Origin: CAZGYE01 sp964530165
GTDB lineage: Bacteria > Planctomycetota > Planctomycetia > Planctomycetales > Planctomycetaceae
NCBI GenBank assembly: GCA_964530165.1
Contig: CAZGYE010000123.1
Coordinates: 1-14,949 of the forward strand
Direction of reading: 5' to 3'
DNA: 14,949 nucleotides
Positions 12,432-14,949 of the stretch are shown one piece after another; the stretch's first letter is position 1, and the number at the start of each line of letters is the position of its first letter. Below the pieces are notes generated by a model, which saw nothing but the letters and a program-made list of their open reading frames with translations, ran no database searches and was not told the DNA's origin. A program made the translations under genes and the position numbers.

Positions 12432-14949
12432 TCAAGTTTCGTCGATCCAGGAGAACTCATCTTTCGCGGGATCGAAGAAGGCTTCGATCGACTCGTCGAT
12501 GACGTCATCCGCCACACCGGTGATGGTGTCGAACCCTTGACCGGATGACAGTGTGTCGACGGAGCCCTGACCGTCCAGATCGTCCATCCCCTGGCCGCCG
12601 ACCAGGTAGTCTCCACCGGCCCCCCCGCGAAGCGTGTCGTCGCCGAACCCGGCAATTAAGGTGTCCACACCGGATCCACCGTTGAGCACGTCATCTCCGT
12701 CGTCGCCGGCGAGACCGTCGCCGTCGTCTCCGCCCAGCAGCGTATCGTCGCCGTCGCCGCCGTTAAGCGTGTCCAGGCCGCGGCCGCCTTTGATTATGTC
12801 GGCCCCGTCGCCGCCACGCAGCGAGTCATTGCCCGAGTTGCCGCTGACGGTGTCCGTGTCGGCGTCTCCGTCGAGTTCGTCCTGGCCTGAGCCGCCGAAC
12901 AGTTGGTCTTTACCATTTCCGCCCGAGAGCGTGTCGTCACCGGCGTTGCCGTTCAAGAAATCCTCATGGTCGCCGCCGAGCAAGGAATCGTTACCCGCGC
13001 CGCCGAGCAGACGGTCGTCGTGGATGCCGCCGGAGAGCGTATCGTTCCCGTCGCCGCCGGAGAGCGAGTCGGCCCCGCCGGCGCCGAACAGAGTATCGGC
13101 CCCGCTGCCACCGTCGAGGGTGTCGTCGCCGGCATCGCCCAACAGGGTGTCGTCGCCGCCTTCGCCGAACAGGCTGTCGTCGCCGATGTCGCCGATGAGC
13201 GAGTCGTTGTCCGGACCGCCGAAGAGTTCATCGTTGCCGGACTCACCCAACAGAGTGTCGCTGCCGGCCTCGCCCCTGAGCACGTCACGTTTTTCTCTGC
13301 CGAGCAGAGAATCGTCGCCGTCGCCGCCGAAGAGCCGATCGACGCCGTCGCCGCCGATGAGCGTATCATTTCCTTTGCCGCCGAGCAGGCTGTCGGCTCC
13401 GAGGCCGCCGTCAAGCGGATCGTTGCCTCGGCCGCCGATCAGCGTGTCGTTGCCCCGCTCGCCGAAGCCGGCGACTCGGACCATTTCGTCGAATTGACCA
13501 GAAGCGTCGAGTAAGTCGTCTCCGCCGGCCAGCTCGACGACGATCTCCTGCAACCGAACCACGCCGGTCATGTCCCCGACGATGACGGTGTCGTCGCCCG
13601 CGTTGGTCTGGACTTCCAGTGTTTCCATGACCTGCGAGGCAAAGGTGATGCCGGTCGGATCGTTGGGATTGGTGACGGTCACACGGACCTGGGACCCCTC
13701 AGCTTCCAGCCGGACGGTGTCGTTGGCCGATCCGGTGACCATCACCATCCGATCGGCTCCGAAGCCGCCTTCGACGATCCCGTCGGAGCCGCCGGCGACG
13801 TCGAAGATGACGATGTCGTTGCCGTCGCCGCCGAAGAAGTCGTCTCGCCCCCCTTGCCCGTCCAGCGTGTCGTCGCCGAGACCACCTTTGAGCGTGTCGT
13901 TGCCGACTCCGCCGAAGATGCTGTCTTTGCCCGCTGCACCGTCGAGGAGGTCGTTTCCGGCATTCCCTCGGAGAATATCGTTACTGCTGCCCCCTTTCAC
14001 CGTGTCGTCGCCGCTGCCGCCCTTGAGCGTTTCGCCCACGCCGTTGTCCACCGCGTTCGGGCCGGTCTTGAACCGGTAGATGAACAGCTCATAGTTCCCG
14101 AAGTCGGTCCGGTCGGAGACGTTGTCGTCTGAACCGAGGCTCATCACGTTGTACAGCGGGTTGCCCTGCGGTGTGAGGGTGAACGCCGGATCGCTGGCGA
14201 TGCCGTTTGTTTGGCCGTCGATCAGGCTGACGGGATCCACGGTCGCGAAGACTGGCGCAAGGGTGGAATCCCACGATTGCCATGCGCCGAGGGACTGAGT
14301 AAACCCACTCTGCGGTGCCCGATCAAAACCGAATGCATCCGGTGGTGGATCGTTGCCGGCGCGGTTGAACGCATGCACCTGGTCCGACAAGAAGAATGTG
14401 TTGACGCCCGTCCCCAGGTAGATCTGCGCTCCGACCGACGTCCCGTCTTCTGTCACACCGTTGTTGTGCAGATGAGTGGCGCCGATGGCCCCGTACAGGT
14501 TGGAACTCCCCTGGTTCGTATTCGGCGTGAAGCTGGATGTCACGCTCCAAACCGGGACCGGCCAATTGTTGAATGTGGAGAACCCACCGGTGAAGTTAGA
14601 CGAAGCGATCTCATGGACAACCTGGTTCCCGACTTCATCTTCGTCAAGAATCAGGACCTGAGGCCACAACGAATCGGTACTGTTTTCGTCACCGGTTGGA
14701 ATCTGTCGCACCACGGCCAGACCGGCTGTCACATTGCGGACCAGTGGCACGCGGAAATCGACCGTCACGTTGTCGATGGCGACCTCTCCGAAGTCTGTCG
14801 TGCCGTCGACGTTCGAGTAGAAGAGCGCTCGGCTCTCTCCAAGGACCGTGGTGAATTCCTGCCCGTCGGGACCGGCGAAGAACTGTGTTCCAATCACGTT
14901 GCCGTCGATGGAAATCGTCACGTCCGTCCCGAAATTGGGGGCGGCGGAT
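12432..14949 (-). CDS. RTX-type calcium-binding repeat protein, 5' end outside the window
   Basis: At least 838 residues are visible. The frame stays open to the window edge, so the GTG at 14921 is probably an internal Val and the true start lies beyond. The first visible part (VTISIDGNVIGTQFF to VAIDNVTVDF) looks like the end of a LamG/concanavalin-like domain. About 100-285 is an unrecognised region with the motifs ATHLHNNGVTEDG and SLGAWQSWDS. Then come RTX nonapeptides of the form GGxGxDxLx: a short block (297-374, counting from 14921), a beta-rich interruption (375-484) and a long block (485-800) of about 35 units. These bind Ca2+ and fold after export, usually through a type I secretion system in the family. 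The C-terminus (AFFDPAKDEFSWIDET) has no PEP-CTERM, LPXTG or autotransporter motif. No secretion genes are in the window. The likely role is a secreted or surface adhesin, inferred only. Confidence 0.88.
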   Translation of the reverse strand, partial: SAAPNFGTDVTISIDGNVIGTQFFAGPDGQEFTTVLGESRALFYSNVDGTTDFGEVAIDNVTVDFRVPLVRNVTAGLAVVRQIPTGDENSTDSLWPQVLILDEDEVGNQVVHEIASSNFTGGFSTFNNWPVPVWSVTSSFTPNTNQGSSNLYGAIGATHLHNNGVTEDGTSVGAQIYLGTGVNTFFLSDQVHAFNRAGNDPPPDAFGFDRAPQSGFTQSLGAWQSWDSTLAPVFATVDPVSLIDGQTNGIASDPAFTLTPQGNPLYNVMSLGSDDNVSDRTDFGNYELFIYRFKTGPNAVDNGVGETLKGGSGDDTVKGGSSNDILRGNAGNDLLDGAAGKDSIFGGVGNDTLKGGLGDDTLDGQGGRDDFFGGDGNDIVIFDVAGGSDGIVEGGFGADRMVMVTGSANDTVRLEAEGSQVRVTVTNPNDPTGITFASQVMETLEVQTNAGDDTVIVGDMTGVVRLQEIVVELAGGDDLLDASGQFDEMVRVAGFGERGNDTLIGGRGNDPLDGGLGADSLLGGKGNDTLIGGDGVDRLFGGDGDDSLLGREKRDVLRGEAGSDTLLGESGNDELFGGPDNDSLIGDIGDDSLFGEGGDDTLLGDAGDDTLDGGSGADTLFGAGGADSLSGGDGNDTLSGGIHDDRLLGGAGNDSLLGGDHEDFLNGNAGDDTLSGGNGKDQLFGGSGQDELDGDADTDTVSGNSGNDSLRGGDGADIIKGGRGLDTLNGGDGDDTLLGGDDGDGLAGDDGDDVLNGGSGVDTLIAGFGDDTLRGGAGGDYLVGGQGMDDLDGQGSVDTLSSGQGFDTITGVADDVIDESIEAFFDPAKDEFSWIDET
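12522..13469 (-). repeat. long RTX nonapeptide block (about 35 units)
   Basis: A 27-base periodicity encodes consecutive GGxGxDxLx units such as GGKGNDTLI and GGDGDDSLL. Units are diverged at the DNA level and some have lost the Gly pair (for example GREKRDVLR), which suggests old duplications rather than recent expansion. The periodicity also keeps the opposite strand open, giving long spurious Pro/Ser-rich frames. Confidence 0.9.
13800..14033 (-). repeat. short RTX nonapeptide block (about 8 units)
   Basis: Units such as GGSGDDTVK, GGSSNDILR, GGVGNDTLK and GGLGDDTLD form a first calcium-binding block. It is separated from the long block by about 110 residues of beta-rich sequence (DTVRLEAEGSQVRVTVTNPN and following) that lacks the motif. 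Confidence 0.85.

Noticed and set aside
12634..13514. Plus-strand Pro/Ser-rich and Val/Ala-rich frames of 200-290 codons
   Set aside because: They arise because the 27-base RTX periodicity keeps the opposite strand free of stops; the composition is that of a translated antisense repeat.

Overview
The window looks like chromosomal DNA of a GC-rich planctomycete (Planctomycetota). The basis is a combination of features: a GlmU-like sugar nucleotidyltransferase of the 'alternative' type, a soluble Hanks-type Ser/Thr kinase, very small paired lipoproteins, a large RTX-repeat surface protein, and many short palindromic or tandem repeats at gene borders. The assignment is inference from gene content and cannot be pinned to a genus.

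Layout. At the left, on the minus strand, a class B DnaJ-type co-chaperone (838-1785) is followed by two tiny paralogous lipoproteins (514-723 and 55-474). A 255-base gap holding a nested inverted repeat separates these from a plus-strand ABC exporter pair: a MacB/FtsX-type permease (2041-3453) and its ATPase (3460-4134). A repeat-filled gap of about 280 bases (4135-4412) follows. The minus strand then carries, in transcription order, GAPDH (10875 to 9853), ribulose-phosphate 3-epimerase (9702 to 8968), a histidine-phosphatase-fold protein lacking both catalytic histidines (8960 to 8301), AccD (8304 to 7450), a Ser/Thr kinase (7453 to 6542) and a UvrD/Rep-family helicase (6374 to 4413). The epimerase, pseudophosphatase, accD and kinase genes are spaced by 7 bases or overlap as ATGA, so they form a tight, probably co-translated operon. 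GAPDH diverges from a plus-strand GlmU-like gene (10978-12354). That gene converges, over a strong hairpin, with a 5'-incomplete RTX-repeat protein (12432 to the window end).

How the genes may work together. GAPDH and Rpe are central-carbon enzymes, and AccD is the beta carboxyltransferase subunit of acetyl-CoA carboxylase, which commits carbon to fatty acids. A kinase and a dead phosphatase-fold protein in the same operon suggest a regulatory module linking sugar-phosphate metabolism and lipid synthesis. That is a hypothesis from gene order and residue loss, not something the sequence proves.

The most unusual sequence-level features are these: the pseudophosphatase; a frame-sensitive 20-base minisatellite inside the GlmU-like gene; an intergenic-type repeat that has become the C-terminal tail and stop codon of Rpe; the matching pair of mini-lipoproteins; and at least five different short repeat families at gene borders.
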